A stretch of 42,298 nucleotides of DNA from an uncultured Collinsella sp. (GCA_900757205.1 CAAENA010000087.1:1-42298), one strand, 5' to 3'. Positions 1 to 8,271 are shown, counted from the first letter of the stretch. Program-made: numbers and translations. The notes: generated from the letters alone by a model not told the origin.

Positions 1-32
1 CCGGGGGAAGTTCGCGAAGCCCACTTCCCCGG
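1..32 (-). terminator. hairpin downstream of xfp
   Basis: An inverted repeat lies 56 bases past the phosphoketolase stop: 1-11 pairs with 23-32 (GGGGAAGT-type arm against ACTTCCCC) with one bulged G. There is no clear U-tract on the minus strand, and the window edge cuts the context, so this is only a probable transcript end. Confidence 0.35.
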
Positions 33-87
33 ACAAAGTCTCCCCGCCCGGAGGCGGCCCCAGCGCGAGACCGTCCCGGATGCCTAC

Positions 88-2616
88 CTACTCGTTGTCG
101 CCTGCGGTCATTTGCGTTGCGGAGAGCGCGCCGTCGGCAGCGGTTGCAGCTGCTGCGTCGGGCCAGACCCAGTCGGTAAAGGCCGGGTGATCGTAGCCCT
201 CATCGCACGCGAACTCGAAGGCCTCGGTGCGGAATGCCTCCCACTCGTCAATCTGCTCGGCAAACTTATCGGCGTCGACCATGCGCAGCACATCGGCAGC
301 CAGGGCCCAGCGATCCATGTTGTTCAGGCGCAGCATGTCAAACGGCGTGGTCGTGGAGCCCTTCTCCTCGTAACCGTGGACGCGGAAGGCGTCGTGGCCG
401 GGACGGTTCCAGATCAGGCGGCGAATCGTGCCGGCATAGGCGTGGAATGCAAAGAGGACGGGCTTCTCGCCGCAGCCGAACAGCTCAGCCCAGCGCTCGT
501 CGCTGAGAGCCTGGTCGTTCTCGCAGACGTTCTGGATCTTGAGCAGGTCGACCACGTTGACGAACCATACCTTGATGCCCAGCTCGCGCAGCATGTCGGT
601 TGCAGCCAGGGCCTCAAGCGTCGGCACGTCACCGCAGGTGGCGACCACGACGTCGGCCTCGGCGAGCGAATCGGCGGTCGATGCCCACTCCCAGGTCGCA
701 ACGCCCTCGGCGAGCTCCGCCTTGGCCTCGTCGACCGTCTGGAAGGTCGGAGCAGGCTGCTTGCCGCAGAAGATGGCGTTGACGCAGTCAGTGGACTGGT
801 AGACGCGCTCGGCCACGGCGAGAGCCATGTTGGCGTCGGCCGGATAGTAGGCGTTTACGATGTGTGTGTCGTTGGCCTTGTTGAGCAGCAGGTCGATAAA
901 GCCGGGGTCCTGATGCGAGAAGCCGTTGTGGTCCTGACGCCAGACGTGGCTCGACAGCAAAATGTTAAGGCCGCTGATGGGGGCACGCCACGGAATCTCG
1001 CGCTTGGTAGCCTCGAGCCACTTGCAGTGCTGGTTGACCATGGAGTCGACCACATGGACAAAGCTCTCGTAGGAGCTCCACACGCCGGAACGGCCAGTGA
1101 GCACGTAGGCCTCGAGGAAGCCCTCGCATTGGTGCTCGGACAGCTGCTCGACGACCTTACCGGAGCCTGCCAGCAGCTCGTCGTTGGCCTCGTCCTCGTA
1201 GAAGCCGGCGTCCCACTGCTTCTTGGTCACCTTGTAGGCAGCCTGCAGGCGGTTGGACGCGGTCTCGTCGGGACCGAAGATGCGGAAGTCATCCATGTTC
1301 TTGGCCAGAACGCCGGCAGTGTACTCACCAAAGACGCGGGCGGCCTCGGTGGAGCCCCAGCCATGACCCTTAGTCGCGACGGGGACCTCGTGGGCATGAA
1401 TATCGGGCAGCTCGAGCTCGCGACGCACCTTACCGCCGTTCGCGTTGGGGTTGGCGCCGATGCGCAGCTCGCCGGTCGGCATAAAGGCCGTCACCTCGGG
1501 GCGCACCTGACCCTCGGGCGTAAAGAGCTCCTCGGGCTTGTAGGAACGCAGCCACTCGCGCAGCACGCGGAAGTGCTCGTGGGTGTCCTTGGCACTCGCC
1601 AGCGGCACCTGATGCGCGCGCCAGGAGTCCTCGGTCTTCTTGCCGTCGATGTGCTTGGGGCAAGTCCAGCCCTTGGGCGTACGGAACACAATCATGGGGT
1701 AGGCCGGGCGGACCACGGTCTCGCCCGCGGCAGCTTGGGCCTGTGCGGCGGCCTTGATGTCGCAGATCTCGTCAAAGACCTGCTCAAACAGGGCAGCAAA
1801 ACGCGCATGAATGCTTGCGTGGCTCTCATCGTCAAAGCCGGCGACAAAGAAGTGCGGCTTATAGCCCATGCCCTCAAAGAACTTGGTGAGCTCTTCGTCG
1901 GACACGCGGGCAAGGATGGTGGGGTTGGCGATCTTGTAGCCGTTGAGGTGCAGGATCGGCAAAACGATACCGTCGGTTGCCGGGTTCACGAGCTTGTTGG
2001 ATTGCCAAGAGGTCGCGAGCGGGCCGGTCTCGGACTCGCCGTCGCCCACTACGGCCACGGCCAACAAGCTCGGGTTGTCCATAACGGCGCCGTAGGCGTG
2101 GCTGAGCGTGTAGCCGAGCTCGCCGCCCTCGTGGATGGAACCGGGCGTCTCGGGCGCAAAGTGGCTCGGGATGCCGCCGGGATAGGAGAACTGGCGGAAG
2201 AACTTCTGCAGGCCGGCCTCGTCATTGGTGATGTCGGGGCGAATCTCGCGGTAGGTGCCGTCGAGCAACGACTGAGCAGTACCGGCGGGGCCACCGTGAC
2301 CAGGGCCCATCAAGAAGATAGCATTCTGGTTGTGGTCGGCGATCAGACGGTTGACGTGACCGAACAGGAAGTTGATGCCGGGCGTGGTGCCCCAGTGGCC
2401 AACCAGGCGGTGCTTAACGTCCGGACGACCGAAGTCGCGCACCTCACCGGTTTTCTCGTCGACAAAGTCGGGGCGCATTAGCGGGTTAGAGCGAAGGTAG
2501 ATCTGACCGACGGACAGATAGTTCGATGCGCGCCAATACAGGTCGACGCCCTCGAGCTCGGAAGCCGGCACCTCGTGGCCCAGCTTTTGCCACGGCGTCC
2601 CCAGTGTTTTAGCCAT
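88..2616 (-). CDS. xfp: xylulose-5-phosphate/fructose-6-phosphate phosphoketolase
   Basis: Thiamine-diphosphate enzyme that splits xylulose 5-phosphate or fructose 6-phosphate with phosphate to acetyl phosphate plus glyceraldehyde 3-phosphate or erythrose 4-phosphate. This is the central step of the phosphoketolase (bifid-type) shunt in the cytoplasm. The 842-residue product has the usual family length (about 790-840). It opens with TLGTPWQKLG and contains GPGHGGPAG and the ThDP/Mg-binding stretch GDGESETGPLATSW, all typical of the family. The ATG at 2616 is preceded by GAAGGGACA at good spacing. The C-terminal tail is Ala-rich and unremarkable. The gene lies 204 bp downstream of a LacI-family regulator on the same strand, and the gap holds a promoter covered by two operators, so carbohydrate-responsive repression is likely (inference). 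Substrate preference (Xu5P only or also F6P) cannot be read from the sequence. Confidence 0.95.
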   Translation of the reverse strand: MAKTLGTPWQKLGHEVPASELEGVDLYWRASNYLSVGQIYLRSNPLMRPDFVDEKTGEVRDFGRPDVKHRLVGHWGTTPGINFLFGHVNRLIADHNQNAIFLMGPGHGGPAGTAQSLLDGTYREIRPDITNDEAGLQKFFRQFSYPGGIPSHFAPETPGSIHEGGELGYTLSHAYGAVMDNPSLLAVAVVGDGESETGPLATSWQSNKLVNPATDGIVLPILHLNGYKIANPTILARVSDEELTKFFEGMGYKPHFFVAGFDDESHASIHARFAALFEQVFDEICDIKAAAQAQAAAGETVVRPAYPMIVFRTPKGWTCPKHIDGKKTEDSWRAHQVPLASAKDTHEHFRVLREWLRSYKPEELFTPEGQVRPEVTAFMPTGELRIGANPNANGGKVRRELELPDIHAHEVPVATKGHGWGSTEAARVFGEYTAGVLAKNMDDFRIFGPDETASNRLQAAYKVTKKQWDAGFYEDEANDELLAGSGKVVEQLSEHQCEGFLEAYVLTGRSGVWSSYESFVHVVDSMVNQHCKWLEATKREIPWRAPISGLNILLSSHVWRQDHNGFSHQDPGFIDLLLNKANDTHIVNAYYPADANMALAVAERVYQSTDCVNAIFCGKQPAPTFQTVDEAKAELAEGVATWEWASTADSLAEADVVVATCGDVPTLEALAATDMLRELGIKVWFVNVVDLLKIQNVCENDQALSDERWAELFGCGEKPVLFAFHAYAGTIRRLIWNRPGHDAFRVHGYEEKGSTTTPFDMLRLNNMDRWALAADVLRMVDADKFAEQIDEWEAFRTEAFEFACDEGYDHPAFTDWVWPDAAAATAADGALSATQMTAGDNE

Positions 2617-2674
2617 TGTTTATGTCCCTTCGCTGTGCGGTCGCCCTCCGATACGGCAACCTTTCGTTGGGACT

Positions 2675-2722
2675 AGTATATTTGCTAAAACGTTTTATCA
2701 TGGTGAAAAAACGTTTTACCAC
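2675..2722 (-). promoter_or_regulatory. xfp promoter with two LacI-type operators
   Basis: Read on the minus strand, a -10 box TATACT lies at 2680-2675. Directly upstream are a perfect 12-bp palindrome TAAAACGTTTTA (2686-2697) and a second imperfect palindrome centred on AAAACGTTTT (2703-2722, 8 of 10 arm positions paired). The two centres are 21 bp apart, two helical turns, so two dimers could bind the same face. Operator 1 falls between -35 and -10. A central CG in an A/T-flanked palindrome is the usual LacI-family operator form, and the adjacent gene encodes such a protein. Confidence 0.7.
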
Positions 2723-2820
2723 CCTTATCAATCCCATCGATTAGCAAAACGTGACATTCACCTGCGGCATTGCCCGTCACAGGTACTCCACATTCGGTCT
2801 CTGCAAATTGATAAACGTGT

Positions 2821-3849
2821 TTAGTTGTGTTTAGTAAGCTCGAGCACGCTGTCCTTAACGATAAGCGCCGGCTCCAGGACGACCTCTTCGGCACGCCTAC
2901 CGCCCCTACCGGCAAGACGCTTGGACATGCAGCCAAAAGCATGCTCCGCGAGAACGCCAGGATCCTGCTCAATGGCAGTCAGCGCCGGCTCAAAGAGAAC
3001 GTCGGCCGCCGAGTTGTCATAGCTTACGACCGAGATATCGCCCGGGATGCTCTTCCCCATCTCGTGCAAGCGCTTAAGCAAACCGAGGGCAATGTTATCC
3101 GAGCTTGCGAACACGGCGGTGGCGTCAGTTGCGAGTACCGCCTCCGAGGCCTCGTATGCGCTCGGAATGTAGTACTCGCTCTCAAACTCCAAACGCGCGT
3201 CGATAGGCAAGCCAACCTCGCGCAGTGCGCGCTCATAGCCGGCAAGTCGTTTGCGACCCGTATTGGAGCGGCGCGCGTTAACCAGGCAGGCAATACGGCG
3301 GTGGCCTTGCTCGATCAGATAGCGGGTGGCCATATAGCCGCCCATCTCGTGGTCGAACATCACCTTGTCGCACTCGAGTCCCTCAATGGCACGGTCGACC
3401 ATCACGGCAGGGATAGGCAGGTGGCTGACTTCTTCGCGCAGGGCACGGTCGTCGGAGAACTCGTCGCCCACAACCAGGAAGACGCCATCAACGCCGCGCG
3501 TTACCAGCTGGCGCAGCAGCTCCAGATCGTCGTCGGCACTTCCACCCGAGCTGGTAATGAAGAGCGCATAGCCGTCCTCGCGGCAGCGCTTTTCCAGGCT
3601 ACCGGCGAGCGAGGCAAAAAAGCGGCTCTCGATGTTAGGGACGATAAGGCCCAGCGTGCGCGACTCGCGCATGACCAGACTACGCGCAATCTGGTTGGGG
3701 ACATAGTGGTTGCGCGCCGCGACCTCCTTGATGAGCTTGCGGTTTTCTTCCGAGATGCGACAGGGCCGATTATTGAGAACAAGCGAGACCGACGAGGGGG
3801 AAAGCCCCACCTCCTGGGCGATCTGCTTGAGGGTGACTTTATTGGCCAT
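2821..3849 (-). CDS. LacI-family transcriptional regulator
   Basis: DNA-binding regulator of 342 residues, the standard length for the family. The N-terminal helix-turn-helix (residues 4-26, TLKQIAQEVGLSPSSVSLVL) is followed by the hinge region and a periplasmic-binding-protein-like effector domain (GLIVPNIESRFFASL, later VVSYDNSAADVLF). A longer reading frame begins at 3921. The ATG at 3849 is preferred because it starts exactly at the HTH and has AAGGAG seven bases upstream. The gene precedes xfp on the same strand, and the 204-bp gap carries two LacI-type palindromes over the xfp promoter, so it probably represses xfp (inference). The effector is not evident; a sugar or sugar phosphate is expected. 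The region between this gene and divergent murB holds a hairpin repeat. Confidence 0.9.
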   Translation of the reverse strand: MANKVTLKQIAQEVGLSPSSVSLVLNNRPCRISEENRKLIKEVAARNHYVPNQIARSLVMRESRTLGLIVPNIESRFFASLAGSLEKRCREDGYALFITSSGGSADDDLELLRQLVTRGVDGVFLVVGDEFSDDRALREEVSHLPIPAVMVDRAIEGLECDKVMFDHEMGGYMATRYLIEQGHRRIACLVNARRSNTGRKRLAGYERALREVGLPIDARLEFESEYYIPSAYEASEAVLATDATAVFASSDNIALGLLKRLHEMGKSIPGDISVVSYDNSAADVLFEPALTAIEQDPGVLAEHAFGCMSKRLAGRGGRRAEEVVLEPALIVKDSVLELTKHN

Positions 3850-3959
3850 CTCGCTCCTTCCAGGTTTACGCGCAATCTCTTGAAAGTATAGCGACCGCCC
3901 CTCTACCTCGGTGATAAACACTTTACCAATCCGGTAGACGGCTGTTTTATCGCCGTGAT

Positions 3960-4023
3960 TGGTGCAAAGTAACCTGGCCCCTTTGCACCATGTGATGCAT
4001 TGGGGTCAGGTTACTTTGCACCA
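3960..4023. repeat. REP-like inverted repeat, 22-bp arms
   Basis: Arms 3960-3981 and 4002-4023 (TGGTGCAAAGTAACCTG... against its reverse complement) match at 21 of 22 positions. The single difference at 3977 would be a G-U pair in RNA. The 20-base loop begins with TTTGCACCA, a third copy of the outer end of the right arm. It sits between divergent lacI and murB, close to the murB promoter. The same design recurs with other sequence at 34682-34740. Confidence 0.8.
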
Positions 4024-4089
4024 AATCCATCCGGGTGGGGTATATTGCATTCGATTGATGAAAACGACCACCATAAGGCGGATATTCGT

Positions 4090-5052
4090 ATGCACGAGAA
4101 TGACTTTTTTAACGAGGACCTGCTCTGCGCGCTCGCCGGTGTTGCCGGCGAGGACAACGTGTTGATGAGCGAGCCCATGCGCGACCACACCACGTTTAAG
4201 ATCGGCGGCCCGGCCGACGTCTTTGTCACGCCCGACACCGAGCAGGGCCTCGTCGCCACGCTTGACACCTGTTATCGCTGCGACCTGCCCCTCACCATCG
4301 TGGGCAACGGCTCCGACCTACTCGTCGGCGACAAGGGCATCCGCGGCGTCGTCGTGGCGTTGGGCGAGGGCCTCTCCGACATTACGGTCAACGGCACGCA
4401 CGTCACGGCAGCAGCCGGCGCCTTGCTTTCCGATGTCGCCGCGACGGCAGCCGAGGCCGGCCTCACCGGCATGGAGCCCATCTCGGGCATCCCCGGATCG
4501 GTCGGCGGCGCCTGTTATATGAACGCCGGCGCCTATGGCGCCTGCATGGCCGATGTGCTGGAGTCTGTGCGCGTCTACAAGCCCGCCCGCATGCTCGACG
4601 ACGGCACCCGCGGCAGCGGCAACATTATTGAGTTCGATGTCGATGAGCTCAACCTGGGCTATCGCAAGAGCCGCATTGCCGACGACGGTTTCGTCGTGCT
4701 TTCGGCCACTTTCAATCTCGCCCCGGGCAACGCCGCGATGATCAAGGCCGACATGGACGACTACCACCAGCGCCGCGAGGACAAGCAGCCGCTCGACATG
4801 CCGAGTGCCGGCTCCACCTTCAAGCGCCCCGAGGGCTACTTTGCCGGCAAGCTCATCATGGACGCCGGCCTGCGAGGACACGCCATCGGCGGCGCGCAGG
4901 TGAGCGAAAAGCACTGCGGCTTCATCGTCAACGCCGACCACGCCACCGCCGCCGATGTCGACGAACTCATCCGCCACATCCAAACAACCGTCAAAGACCA
5001 ATTCGACGTAGACCTAGAACCCGAAGTCCACCGAGTAGGCGAATTCCTCTAA
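4090..5052 (+). CDS. murB: UDP-N-acetylmuramate dehydrogenase
   Basis: FAD enzyme that reduces UDP-GlcNAc-enolpyruvate to UDP-MurNAc with NADPH, the second committed step of peptidoglycan precursor synthesis in the cytoplasm. The 320-residue product shows the FAD-binding core (GNGSDLLVGDKGIRG), GIPGSVGGACYMNAGAYG, and the C-terminal signature PSAGSTFKRP, where Ser242 is the expected proton donor. This organisation fits the shorter type II MurB. The open frame extends to 4000, but that would put translation through the hairpin repeat. The ATG at 4090 has AAGGCGG eight bases upstream, and the product starts MHENDFF, a normal length. A TATATT-like -10 lies near 4040. Transcription runs toward the NlpC/P60 gene, with a hairpin at 5061 and a large inverted repeat between the two stops. 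Confidence 0.95.
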   Translation: MHENDFFNEDLLCALAGVAGEDNVLMSEPMRDHTTFKIGGPADVFVTPDTEQGLVATLDTCYRCDLPLTIVGNGSDLLVGDKGIRGVVVALGEGLSDITVNGTHVTAAAGALLSDVAATAAEAGLTGMEPISGIPGSVGGACYMNAGAYGACMADVLESVRVYKPARMLDDGTRGSGNIIEFDVDELNLGYRKSRIADDGFVVLSATFNLAPGNAAMIKADMDDYHQRREDKQPLDMPSAGSTFKRPEGYFAGKLIMDAGLRGHAIGGAQVSEKHCGFIVNADHATAADVDELIRHIQTTVKDQFDVDLEPEVHRVGEFL

Positions 5053-5060
5053 TAAAAAAG

Positions 5061-5090
5061 AAGGCCCCGAAAGGGGGCTTCGCCATCTTT
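5061..5090 (+). terminator. murB terminator hairpin
   Basis: GCCCC (5064-5068) pairs with GGGGC (5074-5078) around a GAAAG loop a few bases after the murB stop, followed by TTCGCCATCTTTAT. The stem is short and the T-tract broken, so efficiency is uncertain. Confidence 0.5.
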
Positions 5091-5133
5091 ATATCAGGCA
5101 ACCAGTCCGGTGTGTCGCGCTTTGAACCCGAAA

Positions 5134-5264
5134 GGTCCGGGACTGCGGGCGAGGCATAAGGTTGGTCGCGAGTTCCGCACGCAAAGAAGGCCACTTAATG
5201 TGGCCTTCGTCTTGCGCAGGACTGTAGAGCAGGCAACCTTATGCCTCGCCCGCAGTCCCGGACC
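5134..5264. repeat. 31-bp perfect inverted repeat enclosing a structured 67-bp repeat
   Basis: Arms 5134-5164 and 5234-5264 are perfect reverse complements over 31 bp. They enclose 5167-5233, a 67-bp unit containing an inner hairpin (AAGGCCAC, TTAA, TGTGGCCTT) and ending GACTGTAGAGCAGG. The 67-bp unit recurs at 35143-35209 with six changes. It separates convergent murB and the NlpC/P60 gene and probably works as a two-way transcript end; it may also be a mobile repeat. Confidence 0.8.
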
Positions 5265-5283
5265 AACCAGCTTCAAGCCGCAG

Positions 5284-6489
5284 TTACGACAGCGCAATAC
5301 CGCCAAGCCAGCCCCAACGCACGCCCGACCCAGTGCCATAGAAGCTAATAAACGAATCAAGCGACTTAGACGTAATGGCGCCCTCGTTGCTCATTACGAT
5401 GCCGCCGCCAACGTAGATACCCACATGACCGTAGATAAGGCCCGGAGCACCCGTGCCGCTGTGCGAGGAATCGGCCACGATCATGCCCACCTGCAGCGCC
5501 GAGCGGTCGGAGCTATAGCACCAGGCGTTGAACATGTCACACGCGTTGCCGCCAAAATAGCCCACGCCGGCATTGCGGAAGACATTGGTAACCCACGCCG
5601 CGCACCAGTTCTGACCCGGCGAAGGCGTGGAGTAGCACGCGTTGACGACGGCCTGCTGCTTGCCCGAGCCGGCATTCTGCTGCGGAGTTCCGGGCGCATA
5701 CGATCCACCGCCCGAGCTCGAACCACCCGAGTAGGAATTGTTCTTGTTCGCGGCGGCCGCGGCAGCGGCGGCCTTCCTAGCGGCCTCCTCGGCCTGGGCG
5801 GCAGCGAGAATCTCGGAATCGCGCTGAGCCATGAGCTCCTTGACGTCGTCGGAAAGACCGTTCAGCACGGTCTGGACTTCTTGCTGCTTGGCCTGCATAT
5901 CCTGCATCTGAGCCGTCTGCTGGTCCTTGAGTTTCTCCAGGTTGGCCTTTTGTGCTTCGAGCTCGGTCTTCTGCGCGTCGAGCTCAGCCTGAATCGTCTG
6001 GATATCCTCGATGGCATCGCGGTCGCTCTTGTTGATCTTCTCAACGTAATGCGCGTTGGCGACGAGTTCCTCAAACGAGCCAGAGGCCAGCAGCAGCGAC
6101 AGGATGTTCGTACCGCCGGACTTGTAGCTGGCGGCCACGCGATCGGAAAGGTCGTTGCGCTTCTTCTTGAGCTCGGCCTTCTTTTCATCGATCTGGGCCT
6201 GCGTGTCGTCAATCTTGCCCTGGACATTCTCGATGTCGTTGAGGGTCTGGGCATTCTTGTTGGCGAGCGCCGCGTACTCATTGGCAATGCTGTCGAGCTG
6301 AGCCTGGACCTCGTCGAGCTGGGCCTGGGCGGCATTCAGTTTGTCGGTGGTTTCTTGACTGGCCTCAGCCGCATGGGCGCGGGCGGGCAGGCCAAAAAGA
6401 ACAGCCGCAGAAGCGGCGCCGAAAAGAGCCTTAAGGGCAGTGCGGCGCGAAAGCTCCTGCGTAAAGATGGAATCGTTGTTTGGTGACAT
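5284..6489 (-). CDS. secreted coiled-coil NlpC/P60-like (or CHAP-like) peptidoglycan hydrolase
   Basis: Predicted cell-wall hydrolase of 401 residues. Residues 1-40 form a signal peptide with twin arginines (SRRTALK, Arg15-Arg16), a hydrophobic stretch and an AHA cleavage site, so Tat export is likely. Residues 42 to about 250 are a long charged coiled coil rich in Gln, Glu and Lys, as in PcsB- and RipA-type hydrolases, where this part controls activity. A Ser/Gly/Asn linker (250-280) leads to the catalytic domain, with Cys296 in NWCAAWV and His355 in YGHVGIYV as the likely catalytic pair. The start at 6489 has GGAG six bases upstream, and a TATAAA-like -10 with TTAATA lies upstream on the minus strand. 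The gene stands alone and converges on murB. It probably acts in daughter-cell separation (inference from architecture). Confidence 0.85.
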   Translation of the reverse strand: MSPNNDSIFTQELSRRTALKALFGAASAAVLFGLPARAHAAEASQETTDKLNAAQAQLDEVQAQLDSIANEYAALANKNAQTLNDIENVQGKIDDTQAQIDEKKAELKKKRNDLSDRVAASYKSGGTNILSLLLASGSFEELVANAHYVEKINKSDRDAIEDIQTIQAELDAQKTELEAQKANLEKLKDQQTAQMQDMQAKQQEVQTVLNGLSDDVKELMAQRDSEILAAAQAEEAARKAAAAAAAANKNNSYSGGSSSGGGSYAPGTPQQNAGSGKQQAVVNACYSTPSPGQNWCAAWVTNVFRNAGVGYFGGNACDMFNAWCYSSDRSALQVGMIVADSSHSGTGAPGLIYGHVGIYVGGGIVMSNEGAITSKSLDSFISFYGTGSGVRWGWLGGIALS

Positions 6490-6692
6490 ATGTACTCCGT
6501 TACATGCTTATTTATATGTCGCTCAACTCAAACATATTAACGCACATCGCGCTTGTCCCAACTATTTCCACGAACGGCTGGAAAAGCATGGTCAGCGGCT
6601 CGCAAATACGTCCCACACCAAAGGTAAGGATTATGCAAATAACACCCTATGAGTACGTTAACATCAATCCTCTGGTTTTCCTGCCCCGCGTG

Positions 6693-6720
6693 TTTTGGGC
6701 GCCCCCAGCTGCGCTATACT
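6693..6720 (+). promoter_or_regulatory. galE promoter
   Basis: TATACT at 6715-6720 lies 38 bases before the galE ATG, with TTTTGG at 6693-6698 as a -35 at 16-bp spacing. An AGGAG ribosome site follows at 6748. The rest of the 6490-6757 gap holds no gene. Confidence 0.55.
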
Positions 6721-6757
6721 CCCCTCAAGAAGTGTTCCTGATTCGATAGGAGACTAC

Positions 6758-7819
6758 ATGTCCAAAGCACTCGACCCCAAAGACACCTGCGTCCTCGTTA
6801 CCGGCGGCGCCGGCTTTATCGGCTCGCACACCGTCGTTCAGCTGCTCGAGGGTGGCTACCAGGTTGTCGTCGTCGATGACCTCTCCAACTCCAGCGCCGT
6901 TGCCATCGACCGCGTCAAGACCATCGTGGGCGACGAGGCCGCCAAGAACCTCACCTTCTACGAGGCCAACGTGCTCGACCGCGATGCGATGAACAAGATC
7001 TTCGATACCCACCAGATCGACCGCGTCATCCACTTCGCCGGCTTTAAGGCCGTTGGCGAGTCGGTGAGCAAGCCCGTCGAGTACTACCACAACAATATCG
7101 AGAACACCCTGGTGCTCATCGATGTCATGCGCAACCACGGCTGTAAGTCCATCATCTTCTCGAGCTCTTCGACCGTCTACGGCGATCCGGACAATCCGCC
7201 CGTCACCGAGGAAGACCCCAAGAAGCCCGCGACCAACCCCTATGGTTGGACCAAGTGGATGATTGAGCAGATCCTCATGGACGTCCACACCGCCGACCCC
7301 GAGTGGGACGTCGTGCTGCTCCGTTATTTCAATCCCATCGGTGCCCATCCGTCGGGCCTGATCGGCGAGGACCCCAAGGGCATCCCCAACAACCTGGTGC
7401 CCTACGTCGCCCAGGTCGCCGTCGGTAAGCTCGAGGCCGTTCAGGTCTTTGGCAACGACTACCCCACCCCCGACGGCACCGGCGTGCGCGACTACATCCA
7501 CGTGTGCGACCTGGCATCCGGTCACGTTGCCGCCCTCAACTGGATGAACGGCAAGACCGGCGTCGAGATCTTTAACCTGGGCACCGGCACCGGCACCTCG
7601 GTACTCGAGGTCGTCGCCGCCTTCTCCAAGGCCTGCGGCAAGGAGCTGCCCTACGTGATTCGCGAGCGCCGTGCCGGCGATATCGCCGCCAACTGGTGCG
7701 ATGCCTCCAAGGCCGAACGCATGATGGGCTGGAAGGCCCAGTACGACATCGCGGACATGTGCCGCGACAGCTGGAATTGGCAGAGCCATAACCCCAACGG
7801 CTTCGCCGACGCCGAGTAG
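6758..7819 (+). CDS. galE: UDP-glucose 4-epimerase
   Basis: Cytoplasmic NAD-dependent epimerase that interconverts UDP-glucose and UDP-galactose, for galactose use (Leloir pathway) and glycan precursors. The 353-residue product begins with the Rossmann motif GGAGFIGSH (residues 16-24). It has the SSS/TVYG catalytic region and Tyr162-x3-Lys166 in NPYGWTKW, the classical short-chain dehydrogenase pair, and ends with the GalE substrate-binding half (VRDYIHVCDLASGHVAAL, IRERRAGDIAANW). The open frame extends upstream to 6695. The ATG at 6758 is chosen because it has AGGAG at 6748-6752 and lies downstream of a clear -10 box. It stands alone, without galK or galT in this window. It marks the left border of the accessory island: the next feature to the right is an insertion-sequence remnant. 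Confidence 0.95.
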   Translation: MSKALDPKDTCVLVTGGAGFIGSHTVVQLLEGGYQVVVVDDLSNSSAVAIDRVKTIVGDEAAKNLTFYEANVLDRDAMNKIFDTHQIDRVIHFAGFKAVGESVSKPVEYYHNNIENTLVLIDVMRNHGCKSIIFSSSSTVYGDPDNPPVTEEDPKKPATNPYGWTKWMIEQILMDVHTADPEWDVVLLRYFNPIGAHPSGLIGEDPKGIPNNLVPYVAQVAVGKLEAVQVFGNDYPTPDGTGVRDYIHVCDLASGHVAALNWMNGKTGVEIFNLGTGTGTSVLEVVAAFSKACGKELPYVIRERRAGDIAANWCDASKAERMMGWKAQYDIADMCRDSWNWQSHNPNGFADAE

Positions 7820-7828
7820 CCACTCCCC

Positions 7829-7930
7829 CGTGCTAGGTTTTGTGGCATGCCTCAAAACCTAGCACGCGACATGCTCGGCACATGCCGCTTCCTGCATGGG
7901 TAGATTTCTAGACATGTCCCAAAAATCTAC
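7829..7930. repeat. two adjacent hairpins with palindromic loops
   Basis: Hairpin 1 has 13-bp arms (7829-7841 and 7854-7866, CGTGCTAGGTTTT) and a loop with the palindrome GGCATGCC (7844-7851). Hairpin 2 has 8-bp arms (7900-7907 and 7923-7930, GTAGATTT) and the loop palindrome GACATGTC (7911-7918). The sequences differ but the plan is the same, which suggests related REP-type elements behind galE. Confidence 0.6.
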
Positions 7931-7932
7931 TG

Positions 7933-7965
7933 GCCCCGGCCTCCAATGTGAGGTCGGGGCTTTTT
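7933..7965 (+). terminator. Rho-independent terminator after galE
   Basis: An 11-bp GC-rich stem (7933-7943 with 7950-7960, one G-T pair) is followed directly by TTTTT. It lies 114 bp behind galE and abuts the broken end of the IS3-like orfA fragment. Confidence 0.8.
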
Positions 7966-8182
7966 AGGAACTCGTTCTCGAGCTCGAGCTCGCGCATGCA
8001 CTTGCGGCCGCCGCGACCGGGTGGTTGGTCAGCTCCTTCTTCCTGACCGTCACCCATCTTCCCAGGGTCTTCTCGTTGATGCCGAGGTCGGCTGCCACTT
8101 GGGCGATGGGCTTCCCCGACGCGGCGGCGAAGTCTGCGGCCTCGGCGCGGTACCCCGCTGTGTAGGAGGGCCCGTCTGCCAT
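7966..8182 (-). pseudogene. truncated IS3-family orfA (transposase HTH subunit)
   Basis: The minus-strand product starts MADGPSYTAGYRAEAADF and continues SGKPIAQVAADLGINEKTL, then GRWV. This is the N-terminal helix-turn-helix of IS3-family OrfA proteins. The start at 8182 has AAAGGAG about ten bases upstream. After WVTVRKKELTNHP the frame shifts. The neighbouring frame reads RELELENEFL, the usual OrfA leucine-zipper end, so a frameshift lies near 8010-8020. The gene stops against the terminator at 7933-7965, no orfB is present, and the copy is dead. Confidence 0.7.
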
Positions 8183-8271
8183 GACTGACACTCCTTTCTT
8201 TTTGGCGCTGAAACGATTATCGCCGCTCAACGCCATTCCTCTAAGTCAAGTGTCCTTGAATACGATACAGT

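Noticed and set aside
112..2481. 789-residue plus-strand open frame
   Set aside because: Exact antisense of xfp; low-complexity, no family motifs. A shadow caused by GC-rich codon bias.
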